A stretch of 64,000 bases of DNA, taken from positions 983,780 through 1,047,779 of the forward strand of contig NZ_LTBL01000001.1 of the NCBI RefSeq assembly GCF_018687785.1, read 5' to 3'. The stretch comes from Methanovulcanius yangii. Its GTDB lineage: Archaea > Halobacteriota > Methanomicrobia > Methanomicrobiales > Methanomicrobiaceae. This document shows positions 1-7,714 of this stretch, piece after piece; position 1 is the first letter of the stretch, and each line of letters begins with the position of its first letter. The notes below the pieces were generated by a model. That model saw only the letters and a program-made list of their open reading frames with translations. It was not told the DNA's origin and did no database searches. Made by a program: the position numbers and the translations under genes.

Positions 1-67
1 CACCGACCGCTCCTCCGCCTGCAATTACGACACGGCGGCCACGCAGGTCATGCACGAGGGGGATCAT
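1..67 (-). CDS. Siroheme synthase N-terminal domain (precorrin-2 dehydrogenase), 5' end only
   Basis: Only the first 22 codons lie in the window; the gene runs off the left edge. The reverse strand reads MIPLVHDLRGRRVVIAGGG and then AVG. This is the typical start of the NAD-binding Rossmann domain of precorrin-2 dehydrogenase / siroheme synthase (CysG N-terminal type), with the GGGxVG dinucleotide loop. The family oxidises precorrin-2 to sirohydrochlorin, which feeds siroheme, heme and F430. The ATG at 67 has no Shine-Dalgarno sequence. An AT-rich stretch at about 85-100 may be its TATA region, so a leaderless start is plausible. The assignment rests on 22 residues, but the match is distinctive. 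Confidence 0.7.
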   Translation of the reverse strand, partial: MIPLVHDLRGRRVVIAGGGAVG

Positions 68-235
68 ACAAACAGGATTGGTTTTTTTAACAATTAACAT
101 TGCTATCCCGCATTTTGCTTACCGATGCACCATCCGCGCCATCTCCCCAAAACAGGGTCGGAATTCCGCCCGGGAAAGGGAAAAATCGAACGATTTAAAA
201 GGGAGGAAATACGGCCCGGATTTCCAATTCAAAAC

Positions 236-244
236 CATTATATT
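236..244 (+). promoter_or_regulatory. Candidate TATA box for tRNA-Gly
   Basis: The sequence attatattg lies about 40 nt upstream of the tRNA 5' end. This fits an archaeal TATA box with a short precursor leader. Confidence 0.4.
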
Positions 245-282
245 GCAGAAGTGTGAATATTGTAGAGCACTGTTTCAGACAG

Positions 283-354
283 GCGCCGATAGTGTAGTGG
301 TTATCACTAGGCGTTGCCAACGCCTAAACCCGGGTTCGAGTCCCGGTCGGCGCA
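283..354 (+). tRNA. tRNA-Gly (anticodon GCC)
   Basis: The acceptor stem GCGCCGA pairs with TCGGCGC, followed by discriminator A at 354. The anticodon stem AGGCG/CGCCT encloses the loop TTGCCAA, so the anticodon is GCC (Gly). The T arm contains GGTTCGAGTCC. There is no intron, and the 3' CCA is not encoded. An AT-rich foreign-looking cassette begins downstream. Confidence 0.96.
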
Positions 355-358
355 CTTA

Positions 359-377
359 AATTTTGATTATTTTTTGT
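359..377 (+). terminator. T-rich terminator after tRNA-Gly
   Basis: Two runs of T (four and six) follow the tRNA 3' end within about 25 nt. This is the usual archaeal oligo-T termination signal. Confidence 0.4.
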
Positions 378-508
378 GCTGATTCGTTTCGCCACATATT
401 TTCCTTCCAATACCTCTCTAATTTGGTGACGATGTTGCTTCTATTTAGAAAAGAGGGCTCAAATTTTTGCACAATCATTTGTTCTCATGTCACGCGCGCT
501 TCGAACTA

Positions 509-520
509 GTATATATATTT
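509..520 (+). promoter_or_regulatory. TATA box of the zinc-ribbon / PH / LemA cassette
   Basis: The sequence gtatatatattt is a strong archaeal TATA box. Expected transcription start is near 540, giving a leader of about 80 nt before the ATG at 623. The 355-622 gap otherwise shows only AT-rich sequence. Confidence 0.5.
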
Positions 521-622
521 TACTCACAACACGTTGCAAAAATCACACTTACTATAATAAAGTTCCCCAATAATTTCGTTAAAAATCGATATTTTTTTAT
601 ACAGAAGATCAAACCCACTTTT

Positions 623-796
623 ATGGCAAAAGGTTTCTGTGCATCTTGTGGCAAAGAAATAGGTGGTCTGTTCCAACCCGGGGGGTACCAGTGCCCCTCG
701 TGTAAAAAAATCTATTGTGCTGAATGCGCCCCTCAAAGAGGAATGCTCATCAAAGACCCCTATTGCCCTACTTGTGGGGTAAAATTAGCTAAGTGA
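623..796 (+). CDS. Small zinc-ribbon protein (57 aa)
   Basis: A 57-residue protein with three CxxC pairs: CASC near the start, CPSC plus CAEC in the middle, and CPTC near the end. It should fold as one or two treble-clef or zinc-ribbon knuckles. The open frame extends upstream to 467, but that part is low-quality sequence. The ATG at 623 begins directly with MAKGFCASCGKE, which is a natural start. It overlaps or abuts the next gene and shares its AT-rich composition. The function is unknown. Zinc ribbons of this kind often serve as adaptor or binding modules, and the pairing with PH-like and LemA-like proteins suggests a membrane-associated complex (inference). Confidence 0.75.
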   Translation: MAKGFCASCGKEIGGLFQPGGYQCPSCKKIYCAECAPQRGMLIKDPYCPTCGVKLAK

Positions 797-801
797 GAAT
801 T

Positions 802-1146
802 ATGCCGATTATATCTCCTGATGAAATAACAATTCTCGAGAGGAAAGCAACTTATGAGGGGGGAGGCGGCGTAAAAATTCCAGGTACAAAAACTGGAACA
901 ATTTATCTAACTGATAAAAGGTTCATATTTGAGTATTCAGACGGTCTAATTTCAAAAAGAACATTCACCCCATTAGATATTTCGGTTTCACAAATTAGAA
1001 ATGTTAATGGAGAAGGAATGATAGCCAAAAAATTGGTTGTTGAATTCGAAAAAAATGGTGGTGCTACGGGGAGGGTCAAATTTTCTACGAATGGTGTAGA
1101 TGAATGGATTAAAGAAATTCAGGTGTGTATTTTTGATAAAAACTAA
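802..1146 (+). CDS. PH/GRAM-like domain protein (114 aa)
   Basis: A single small beta-rich domain. The GTIYLTDKRFIFEY pattern (turn, LTxxR, F strand) followed by ISVSQIRNV and a C-terminal helix with DEWIKEIQ is characteristic of bacterial/archaeal PH-like or GRAM-like domains. I chose ATG 802. A GTG at 793 overlapping the previous stop (GTGA) would add three residues and is equally possible. There is no signal peptide or membrane segment. It is the second gene of the AT-rich cassette. Such domains bind membranes or protein partners in other systems; the role here is unknown. Confidence 0.7.
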   Translation: MPIISPDEITILERKATYEGGGGVKIPGTKTGTIYLTDKRFIFEYSDGLISKRTFTPLDISVSQIRNVNGEGMIAKKLVVEFEKNGGATGRVKFSTNGVDEWIKEIQVCIFDKN

Positions 1147-1187
1147 TTTCCTTTTTATTAAATTATTCAACCTTAGGACGACAATTC

Positions 1188-1844
1188 ATGTTAGTAGGAC
1201 AAAATATATATTATAAATTCATTTTATATTTTGTTATTATAACTATTACAGCATTTATTTTATTTATTTTTACATACTGGACAATTATCCTTTGGTGTTT
1301 TGCGGCAACACTCTTTTCTCTTCTAATAATTTACATAATTTATTGGGCAATAATTGCTTATAATAAATTTATTCGACTTAAAAATATTTCTGAGGAGATG
1401 TTAAACCAAATCTCTGTAGCAATGAAATTTCGTTTAGACACACTCGAACAATTAATAAATTCTGTGAAATCGTATTATAATTTTGAGATAAATACACAAA
1501 TTAAGGTTACAAAACTGAGATCAAATTCTTTCAATAAAGCAATTAATTCAAAAAATATTCAGCAATTTGAGCAAAATTCGTCATTGCTATTAGGAAATGT
1601 ATTTGCACTAATGGAAAATTATCCGGAATTAAAAGCATCAGAAACAGTCCTTCTATTAATGAATAACATAACGGCGGTTGAGAAGGATATTGCGAATTAT
1701 CGCTATAAATACAATATTATTTCAAGAGAATTTAATACATTGTTAGATACAATTCCTTCAAATTTCATAGGCGTGGCATTTAAATTTGAAAAATTGGATT
1801 ATTTGCAATTTAGTGAGAGAATAAACATTGTCCCAAAAATGTGA
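1188..1844 (+). CDS. LemA-like membrane protein (218 aa)
   Basis: The N terminus has two strongly hydrophobic segments (about residues 10-35 and 38-58). A long helical region follows with LemA hallmarks in order: IAYNKFIRLKNISEE, a QISVAMKFRLDTLEQLI segment corresponding to the LemA VxLKRRxDLIPNLV core, ENYPELKASE, IANYRYKYN and NTLLDTIPSNFIG. LemA proteins are membrane-anchored four-helix-bundle proteins of unclear function. This copy is extremely AT-rich, using TTA/ATA/AAT codons heavily, unlike the GC-richer genes from 2001 onward. It ends the cassette. The 1845-2000 stretch holds only AT-rich non-coding sequence. Confidence 0.8.
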   Translation: MLVGQNIYYKFILYFVIITITAFILFIFTYWTIILWCFAATLFSLLIIYIIYWAIIAYNKFIRLKNISEEMLNQISVAMKFRLDTLEQLINSVKSYYNFEINTQIKVTKLRSNSFNKAINSKNIQQFEQNSSLLLGNVFALMENYPELKASETVLLLMNNITAVEKDIANYRYKYNIISREFNTLLDTIPSNFIGVAFKFEKLDYLQFSERINIVPKM

Positions 1845-2000
1845 TACTTCCGCTCACCTTTATAAAATTATTTAGTTATATAAATGCCCTAACTGCATAA
1901 TATTTCTCTTTAAGTTTAAAATAAAGGGAAACATTGTTAGAATTTTTCATATTATAAATAAAACAGATTTTGTCCCCTCTTTCCATAAGCAAGTAAGTTA

Positions 2001-2633
2001 CTACTTCCTTGTCCAAGATAAGCCGAGAATTACAAACCCAACCATCGCCGGTAGAAGAGAGAGTGTAGCGGGTGTTGGTTCCGGTGTCTCGCCGGAGAGC
2101 ATGAACTCTGCATAGAACCGGTTCGCTTGGGCGCGGGAGTCATCAGGATATAAGGCAAGAGCATCCTCACTGACCGCGAGCTCCTCCTCGTACATGCCGA
2201 GGTTGCCATACGCCGTCCCGAGTAAGATCATGGCTTCGAGATTTTCAGGATCACGATCGAGTGCGTCCTCTGCCGCTGCGATTGCCTCCTCACTGCGGTC
2301 AAGATTGATAAGTGCCTCCGCCCGGGCTACATACCCATAGACCATGTCGGGATTGGAGGCGACGGTCGCGTCCGCAACCGCGAGCGCTTCCTCGTACCGA
2401 CCCATTGCCGAGAGGATTCCCGACTTCGTTGCAAGGGCAAGGGTGAAGTCCGGGTCGGCGGCGATGGTGGCATCGACGGCAACGAGTGCCGCGTCATATT
2501 CTCCCGCCACGGCAAGGTCGACTGCGTTGTTATACTCTTCAATCGCCGAGAACACGGGCTCCGCTCCCACCACAGGAGCGGTGCAGAGAAGAGCGATGCA
2601 GAGAAGGCCTGCAAATGTATTGATTCTGTTCAC
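2001..2633 (-). CDS. Exported TPR-repeat protein with C-terminal membrane anchor
   Basis: A 210-residue protein that starts with a hydrophobic signal segment (FAGLLCIALLCTAPVVGAE). Four to five tetratricopeptide repeats follow (A-x3-YDAAL, YEEALAVADATV, EEAIAAAEDAL and NLGMYEEELAVSEDAL patterns). A Pro/Thr linker and a C-terminal hydrophobic helix with basic end (WTRK) resemble a surface-anchor sorting signal. The start is the GTG at 2633, because GGAG at 2640-2646 (reverse strand) sits at ideal spacing. An upstream ATG would add 30 unlikely residues. It probably scaffolds proteins on the outer face. It is divergent from the maturation protease gene. Confidence 0.8.
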   Translation of the reverse strand: MNRINTFAGLLCIALLCTAPVVGAEPVFSAIEEYNNAVDLAVAGEYDAALVAVDATIAADPDFTLALATKSGILSAMGRYEEALAVADATVASNPDMVYGYVARAEALINLDRSEEAIAAAEDALDRDPENLEAMILLGTAYGNLGMYEEELAVSEDALALYPDDSRAQANRFYAEFMLSGETPEPTPATLSLLPAMVGFVILGLSWTRK

Positions 2634-2745
2634 TCGTACATCTCCTTTCAATACCAAATGTTGGCGGGACTCCCCCAAAAACATCCTGTCATTGCCACCT
2701 GCCGGGGGGCAATTCCTTAACACGCATCATCGACGATATTTGTGC

Positions 2746-3207
2746 ATGAACATCCTCTTCGGGGTGGGAAACAGCCTCCGCGGTGACGACGGTGCGGGGT
2801 GCTATGTCGCCGACCATTTCCATGCTGATGGATGGATTGTCGTCAACTGCGCAACAGCCCCGGAGAACTTCACCGGGATCGTTCGAAAGCATCACCCCGA
2901 CCTGCTCGTAATCGTCGATGCGGCAGCCATGAGTCTTGCACCCGGCGCTGTGCGGAGAATCGCCCCGGAGAGTATCGAAGATGTCGGAGTGGGCACCCAT
3001 ATGCTCCCCCTCTCGCATCTTATCGACTTTCTGGCCACGGATGCCGGAGAGATTGTCCTGATTGGAATTCAGCCCGGCGATGTCGATACCTGCGACGTCC
3101 TCTCCCCGGCGGTACGTGAGGGTGCGGATGCCCTGATCTCTATTCTGGCATCCGGCCGAATCGCGAATATTGATGCACTGGAAGGCACAAATGGGAAAAT
3201 CATATGA
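2746..3207 (+). CDS. hycI: Hydrogenase maturation protease, HycI/HyaD family
   Basis: A 153-residue protein starting MNILFGVGNSLRGDDGAG, the family signature GxGNxLxxDDGxG. It also has an IVDAAAM segment and GTHMLPLSHL, which would supply Asp and His ligands that sense nickel. Members cut the C-terminal tail of the Ni-Fe hydrogenase large subunit after metal insertion. The likely target is encoded nearby: the MbhL large subunit (5785-7011) has about 31 residues after its DPCMSCTDR motif. The protease is transcribed divergently from the TPR gene and overlaps the next gene by ATGA. Confidence 0.88.
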   Translation: MNILFGVGNSLRGDDGAGCYVADHFHADGWIVVNCATAPENFTGIVRKHHPDLLVIVDAAAMSLAPGAVRRIAPESIEDVGVGTHMLPLSHLIDFLATDAGEIVLIGIQPGDVDTCDVLSPAVREGADALISILASGRIANIDALEGTNGKII

Positions 3208-3470
3208 TTCGATGCCCACGCTGTAACAGCCGGCACATCTACCCCGTTGCCGGGGGGTACGGAGGCTGGACATACCGATGCAAGGACTGCGGATATGCGG
3301 GACCGCTGGTCGTGGAATTCGAAGGAGGGAATCAGGATGAAGATAAAGACCTCCAGAGAGCCTATCGCCATGAACTAAGCGAGATGCGCAGGCGCAGGCG
3401 CCCGTACCTCTGGGCCGCACTTCTCATCATCGTCCTTTTTATCGCCCTCGTCTTCTTCCTGCTGCTCTAA
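3204..3470 (+). CDS. Zinc-ribbon protein with C-terminal membrane helix
   Basis: An 88-residue protein. The N terminus is a zinc ribbon (CPRCNSRHIYP, then CKDCGYAG). A basic RRRRRP stretch and one hydrophobic helix (about residues 69-88) anchor it with the ribbon in the cytoplasm. The start ATG overlaps the hycI stop by 4 nt, so the two are co-translated. Function is unknown; genes of this kind are common conserved hypotheticals in methanogens. Linkage to hycI hints at, but does not prove, a role around hydrogenase assembly. Confidence 0.75.
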   Translation: MIRCPRCNSRHIYPVAGGYGGWTYRCKDCGYAGPLVVEFEGGNQDEDKDLQRAYRHELSEMRRRRRPYLWAALLIIVLFIALVFFLLL

Positions 3471-3473
3471 GCC

Positions 3474-4286
3474 TTAGAATATCCCAAACATCTTCAGTGC
3501 GCTTGCGAAGAGGAGGAGCACGAAGAGATACTCCATTCGTCTCGGGGACGTCAGCCGGTAGAGATGAACCCCCAGATAGGAGGCGGGAATACTCGTGAGC
3601 GTAAGGACACCCCATTGCGGCAGATCGATGTACCCCAAAGATGGCCCGGGGATGCCGGTCACCCCCCACCCGTATATCGTATAGGCGATGATGCCCCCGA
3701 GGGCTGCAAAGATGAGAAATCCCGTCGAGGTCGCAACCGCACGGTGAATCGTAAACCCGCAGCAGGCGGTAAGAAAGATCACGATCAGGTACCCACCGCC
3801 GATACCAAGGAGACCGGAGAGAAACCCGAAGAGCGCCCCCCCGCCGACATAATACAGTGCTGAGTGCGGGATGTCCTCCAGATTTGCCACCGAACTCCGA
3901 AAGAACATCCGCACCGCCGCACCGAGGAGGAGGACGCCGAAGATGAGGCGCAGACCGTCCCCGTGTACATTGGTGGCCACATAGGCCCCTGCAAAGGCCA
4001 TCAGAAAACCGGGCACCGCCATCAGGCGTATCTTCCCCCAGTCGACCGCGCCGCTCCGGTGATGGCAGTATGAACTCGATAACGCGGTGGGCAGGATGAC
4101 GGCAAGGCTCGTCGCAAATGCAACCCGGGTCGCAAGGGTCGGGTCGAGGTGTGCAAAATCCGTGAGGACCCAGAACTGCGCCGGGACCATGATAAAGCCG
4201 CCCCCGACTCCAAGGAGCCCTGCACCGATTCCTGCGATCACCCCGGTGAATGCCAGAATCAGTACCATGAGAACGATATCTTCCAT
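3474..4286 (-). CDS. TauE/SafE family permease (sulfite exporter-like, DUF81)
   Basis: A 270-residue polytopic protein with about eight membrane segments and the duplicated Gly-rich TauE/SafE motif: GIGAGLLGVGGGFIMVP near residue 20 and GLLGIGGGYLIV in the second half. The family moves anions such as sulfite, sulfoacetate or other organosulfonates. The substrate here is unknown. The gene ends 3 nt from the end of the convergent zinc-ribbon gene. A TATA-like box at 4335-4345 gives it its own promoter, separate from the hydrogenase operon upstream. Confidence 0.85.
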   Translation of the reverse strand: MEDIVLMVLILAFTGVIAGIGAGLLGVGGGFIMVPAQFWVLTDFAHLDPTLATRVAFATSLAVILPTALSSSYCHHRSGAVDWGKIRLMAVPGFLMAFAGAYVATNVHGDGLRLIFGVLLLGAAVRMFFRSSVANLEDIPHSALYYVGGGALFGFLSGLLGIGGGYLIVIFLTACCGFTIHRAVATSTGFLIFAALGGIIAYTIYGWGVTGIPGPSLGYIDLPQWGVLTLTSIPASYLGVHLYRLTSPRRMEYLFVLLLFASALKMFGIF

Positions 4287-4334
4287 GAAAACCCCGAAAA
4301 CCCCGCCAAAGGGATATGATACGAGAATGATGCT

Positions 4335-4345
4335 CTTTATAAATT
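4335..4345 (-). promoter_or_regulatory. TATA box for the TauE/SafE gene
   Basis: The reverse strand reads atttataaag about 50 nt upstream of the ATG at 4286. It lies just past the end of the hydrogenase operon. Confidence 0.4.
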
Positions 4346-4358
4346 AATCTTTGGCGTT

Positions 4359-4370
4359 ATAAAAAAGAAA
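4359..4370 (-). terminator. T-run terminator after the mbh operon
   Basis: The reverse strand shows TTTCTTTTTT 10-20 nt after the last mbh stop codon, a typical archaeal oligo-T terminator. Confidence 0.4.
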
Positions 4371-4379
4371 TTATGAGTG

Positions 4380-4784
4380 CTATTCCACGATCATCTCTTC
4401 GGAATAGCGGTTCTCTGTTGCGATCATGAACTCATCGGTCATGTGCAGGCACGAGACGGGGCAGGCATCGTTGCACTGGGAACAGAAGATGCACTGGGTA
4501 ACAAAGATGCGCACCGTCTTCGTCTCGGGGATGAACTCGATTGCATTCGCAGGACAGACCCGGATACAGAGTTTGCACCCGATGCAGGCATCCCGATCAT
4601 AGGTGATCTTCCCGCGGAAGCGGGCGGGTGTCTCCACCGGCGGGTTGACCTGCACTTCTCCAGCTGCAGCCTTCCGGAGAAAACCGGTGATCGATGGCGG
4701 CAGGTACTTCGCAGGGAAGAGGTTCGTTGCGGGTTTCTTCAGGAACTGCCTGAGAACCTCGGGGAAGGATGGAAGAAGGCTCAT
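4380..4784 (-). CDS. mbhN: Membrane-bound hydrogenase ferredoxin subunit MbhN (NuoI-like)
   Basis: A 134-residue protein with two [4Fe-4S] motifs: C67-x2-C70-x2-C73-x3-C77 (CIGCKLCIRVCP) and C98-x2-C101-x2-C104-x3-C108 (CIFCSQCNDACP). This is the NuoI/EchF/MbhN pattern. It carries electrons between soluble ferredoxin and the small-subunit cluster. It is the last gene of the operon and its start overlaps mbhM by 4 nt. Position and order match mbhN of the Pyrococcus-type operon. Confidence 0.9.
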   Translation of the reverse strand: MSLLPSFPEVLRQFLKKPATNLFPAKYLPPSITGFLRKAAAGEVQVNPPVETPARFRGKITYDRDACIGCKLCIRVCPANAIEFIPETKTVRIFVTQCIFCSQCNDACPVSCLHMTDEFMIATENRYSEEMIVE

Positions 4785-5791
4785 GCAACCACCCCCATCC
4801 CGAACATTGCATCAAGGACGATGAGAACCAGTCCCGCAATGCCAGCGATCCCGAGATACTTCCAGTAGAAGGTTACGAGGTGATTGATCCTAAACCGTGC
4901 CATCATCACCCGGATCACGCTCACCGAGAAGAATACCACAAGGACCACCTTGACGATGAAGAAGAGCGCATCGGCGATGAATGCCACAGCGGGCGCCATA
5001 CCAATGAACCACGAGGGATTCCACGGGAGGAAGAGCACCACGGCAAGGGTCGCCATCGCAACCGTCTTCACGGCGGCCGAGAGGGAGAAGAGTGCAAGAT
5101 TTCTGCCAGAATACTCGATCAGCAGACCGTCGGCAAGCTCCGTCTCCGCCTCAGGCGTATCACACGGAACCCGGGAGAGCTCGGCGGGCGTCACCCACGC
5201 GAGAACCAGCAGGAGGAGGAGGAGGCCCAGCCATCCGAATGGTCCCGTAACACTCCAGACAGAGGTCTGGGCGATGGTCGAGATGAGGAACGGATCTGCA
5301 ACACCTGCAATCGAGAGTCGCCATGCAATTGCGATGATGGCAATGGCAAGCGGAAACTCGTAGGCGATCATGGTGACCATCTCACGCTGGGATCCGACCG
5401 TTGCGTAGGGCGACCCGGAGGCAAACCCGCCGGCGACCATCGCAAGTGCGGGGACCGTCAGCAGGTACATGATCAGCACGATATCCCCCCACGGCCCGAG
5501 GATGGGCATGAAGCTTCCCACCGGCAGGTAGAGAAGGATGGTGACCGACGCTGCAAGGGCAATCAGGGGAGCGGCATTGAAGACCGAGCGGACTGCATTA
5601 TCCGGGACGACATTGTCCTTGCAGAGGAGCTTTCCGATATCGATGAACGGCTGACGGATGGGAGGGCCGACCCGCGCCTGCATATGGGCGGCGCACTTCC
5701 GGTCGATTCCCTGAAGGAAGAGCCCGAAGACCATGCCATAGACGGCGACGGCAGTGCATCCCACGACCGCTGCCATGACTCCGCTCAGCAT
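4781..5791 (-). CDS. mbhM: Membrane-bound hydrogenase membrane anchor MbhM (NuoH-like)
   Basis: A 336-residue multi-spanning protein of the NuoH/EchB/MbhM family. The start MLSGVMAAVVGCTAVAVYG overlaps the end of mbhL by 7 nt. The conserved cytosolic loop CAAHMQARVGPPIRQPF is the NuoH quinone-site loop equivalent, which docks the hydrogenase module on the membrane. The acidic/charged loop around VPCDTPEAETELADGLLIEYSG matches the NuoH third-loop motif. The frame is open much further upstream, but that extension is antisense-like sequence inside mbhL. It couples electron transfer to ion movement. Confidence 0.9.
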   Translation of the reverse strand: MLSGVMAAVVGCTAVAVYGMVFGLFLQGIDRKCAAHMQARVGPPIRQPFIDIGKLLCKDNVVPDNAVRSVFNAAPLIALAASVTILLYLPVGSFMPILGPWGDIVLIMYLLTVPALAMVAGGFASGSPYATVGSQREMVTMIAYEFPLAIAIIAIAWRLSIAGVADPFLISTIAQTSVWSVTGPFGWLGLLLLLLVLAWVTPAELSRVPCDTPEAETELADGLLIEYSGRNLALFSLSAAVKTVAMATLAVVLFLPWNPSWFIGMAPAVAFIADALFFIVKVVLVVFFSVSVIRVMMARFRINHLVTFYWKYLGIAGIAGLVLIVLDAMFGMGVVA

Positions 5792-7011
5792 CCCTGTATC
5801 CTCCGTGTCTTTTCGACCGACAGACGGTGCAGGTCCTGTTTCGTGAGGATGGCCGAGGTCCCGTCCTTCACGACGGCTACCCGGTCCGTGCAGGACATGC
5901 AGGGGTCGATGGAGGCGACGATGATGGGGATATCCGCGATCTGCTCGTTCTTCAGCATGGTCAGCCACGACATCTGGTTCGAATACGTCGATGCCTTCAC
6001 CTTCCACGCCTCGGGTTTTTCCGATTTGTTCATCCGGACATAGTGGAAGCACTCCCCCCGCGGGGCCTCCACCCGTCCGAAGGCCTCACCCTCGGCCTTC
6101 TTGCAGGTGGCCAGGATCTTTGCGTACTTCGTCTCCCACATCACCTCACCCGGAGGCATATTGTCGATGCATTGCCGGATGATGGAAATCGACTGGACGA
6201 CCTCAAGGAGGCGGACTATGATCCGGTCATAGACATCCCCGCGGATCTCTCCTGCATACTGGTCCGGCAGGACCATTGTAAAGTCAAGATCACCGTACGC
6301 CGCATACGGCGCATCAAGACGGACGTCCATCTCAAGACCGGATGCACGCGACGTCGGCCCAACGGTACAAAGCTCGAGGGCCTGCTGGCGGGTCATAACC
6401 CCGGTATCCCTGCACCGGACCCTGATCGACGCATCCTCTAAAAAGAGCTTCAGGAGTTTGCCCGCGACGTCCTCATATGCGGCAAGAGTCTCGTTGATCT
6501 TCGGAAACTGATCAACGGTTACGTCACGCCGGACACCCCCGACCTGGATGATACCATAGTTCACCCTGTTGCCGGTAATGAGTTCAAGGAGGTCCATCGC
6601 GTCCTCGCGAACCCGCCATGCGAGGTGGAAGAGCGTGTCGAACCCGAGTTCGTGTGCAGCGACACCTGCCCAGAGGAGATGAGACTGGATACGCTCGAGT
6701 TCGGCGACGATCGTCCGAACATAATGGGCCCGTTCCGGCACCTCGATCTCTGCAATCTGTTCGATTGCACGACAGAATGCCATGGTATGTGACACCCCGC
6801 AGATCCCGCATATGCGGTCGCAGAGATGGGCAATCTGGACGGGGTTTCTGCGCATGCCCATCCATTCTATACCCCGGTGGACCTTGCCGGGGGCAAAGTC
6901 CAGATCCTCGACAACCTCTCCGTTGATCTTGAACGTGAAGAGGATCGGTTCCTTGAGTGCCGGGTGGATAGGTCCGAGAGGAATGTTGTATGAGGGTTTG
7001 GAATCACTCAT
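5785..7011 (-). CDS. mbhL: Membrane-bound [NiFe] hydrogenase large subunit MbhL
   Basis: A 408-residue NuoD-like catalytic subunit. It keeps all four Ni-Fe cysteines: R66-I-C68-G-I-C71 near the N terminus and D369-P-C371-M-S-C374 near the C terminus. This marks it as a true hydrogenase rather than a complex I subunit. About 31 residues follow the DPCMSCTDR motif and may be a cleavable tail for the maturation protease at 2746-3207. It should reduce protons to hydrogen with ferredoxin, or run in reverse to make reduced ferredoxin. It overlaps mbhK and mbhM. Confidence 0.95.
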   Translation of the reverse strand: MSDSKPSYNIPLGPIHPALKEPILFTFKINGEVVEDLDFAPGKVHRGIEWMGMRRNPVQIAHLCDRICGICGVSHTMAFCRAIEQIAEIEVPERAHYVRTIVAELERIQSHLLWAGVAAHELGFDTLFHLAWRVREDAMDLLELITGNRVNYGIIQVGGVRRDVTVDQFPKINETLAAYEDVAGKLLKLFLEDASIRVRCRDTGVMTRQQALELCTVGPTSRASGLEMDVRLDAPYAAYGDLDFTMVLPDQYAGEIRGDVYDRIIVRLLEVVQSISIIRQCIDNMPPGEVMWETKYAKILATCKKAEGEAFGRVEAPRGECFHYVRMNKSEKPEAWKVKASTYSNQMSWLTMLKNEQIADIPIIVASIDPCMSCTDRVAVVKDGTSAILTKQDLHRLSVEKTRRIQGC

Positions 7012-7714
7012 CCTGGGTCACCTCGTTTGACAGTTCCGGATTCCCTTTCGGGTTCTCGTTACTCTCCTCTCCTTTCACCTCGGGCTTCTCCTCCGGCTTC
7101 ACAGGTTTTTCCTTCGGTGTCTCCTGTTTCTTAGCAGGTTTCTCCTTCGGTTTGACCGGCGGATTCGGTCGATCTTCAGGCCGTCCGACGGCGAAGAGGT
7201 CCTTTACCATATCCTCACGTATACCGGTTTCATCCTTCCTCCAGGGATAGACCCCTTCCGGAAAGTCCGCAGGCAGGAAGAGCCCGCGCGCATCCGGTAT
7301 ATCGACCACGGTAATCCCGAGCATCTCCTGCTTCTCCCGTTCGGTGTAGACAGCACCGGGAATCAGATGGGAGATGGTCGGGACCGTCAGGTCATCCTTC
7401 GGGAGTGCCACCGTGACGGTGATGCACACCTCCTTCGTTTTGATCCCGAAGAATACTGACATGTGGTACAGCAGTTCAACCGTCTCCCCACAGTCAACTC
7501 CGGATACCACCGAGAGGTGGGGGAAGTCGATCGCAATGATCGCCGAGAGAACACGGGTGAGATCGCCCCGCCCCGTACGAATCCAGAGATATTCCCCAGG
7601 TGTCTTTTTGCAGCCTTCGCCCCACTCCGAGATCCGGGTCTCATGAAGCACATCCCCGCAGGATGCCTGAAGCGCGGCGACAATTTCTGCTGCATCCATT
7701 GAATTTCGCGTCAT
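7004..7714 (-). CDS. mbhK: Membrane-bound hydrogenase subunit MbhK (NuoC-like) with long charged tail
   Basis: A 236-residue protein. Residues 1-177 form the NuoC/complex I 30-kDa-like fold, with the signature IPGAVYTEREKQEMLGI and FPEGVYPWRKDE at the docking face of the large subunit. Residues 178-236 are a low-complexity tail rich in Pro, Lys and Glu (repeats of KPKEKP, EKPVKPEEKP). The tail is not part of the core fold and looks disordered. The gene overlaps mbhJ and mbhL. Confidence 0.88.
   Translation of the reverse strand: MTRNSMDAAEIVAALQASCGDVLHETRISEWGEGCKKTPGEYLWIRTGRGDLTRVLSAIIAIDFPHLSVVSGVDCGETVELLYHMSVFFGIKTKEVCITVTVALPKDDLTVPTISHLIPGAVYTEREKQEMLGITVVDIPDARGLFLPADFPEGVYPWRKDETGIREDMVKDLFAVGRPEDRPNPPVKPKEKPAKKQETPKEKPVKPEEKPEVKGEESNENPKGNPELSNEVTQDE

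Noticed and set aside
1845-2000. Direct repeat of the tRNA-Gly 3' end (attachment site) closing the AT-rich cassette
   Set aside because: I looked for the T-arm/acceptor sequence and did not find it; no integrase is present, so integration by tRNA-targeting is unproven.
4769-6043. Long plus-strand open frame (424 codons) opposite mbhM/mbhN
   Set aside because: It is antisense to two clear hydrogenase genes, with no family resemblance and His/Arg-rich low-complexity composition.
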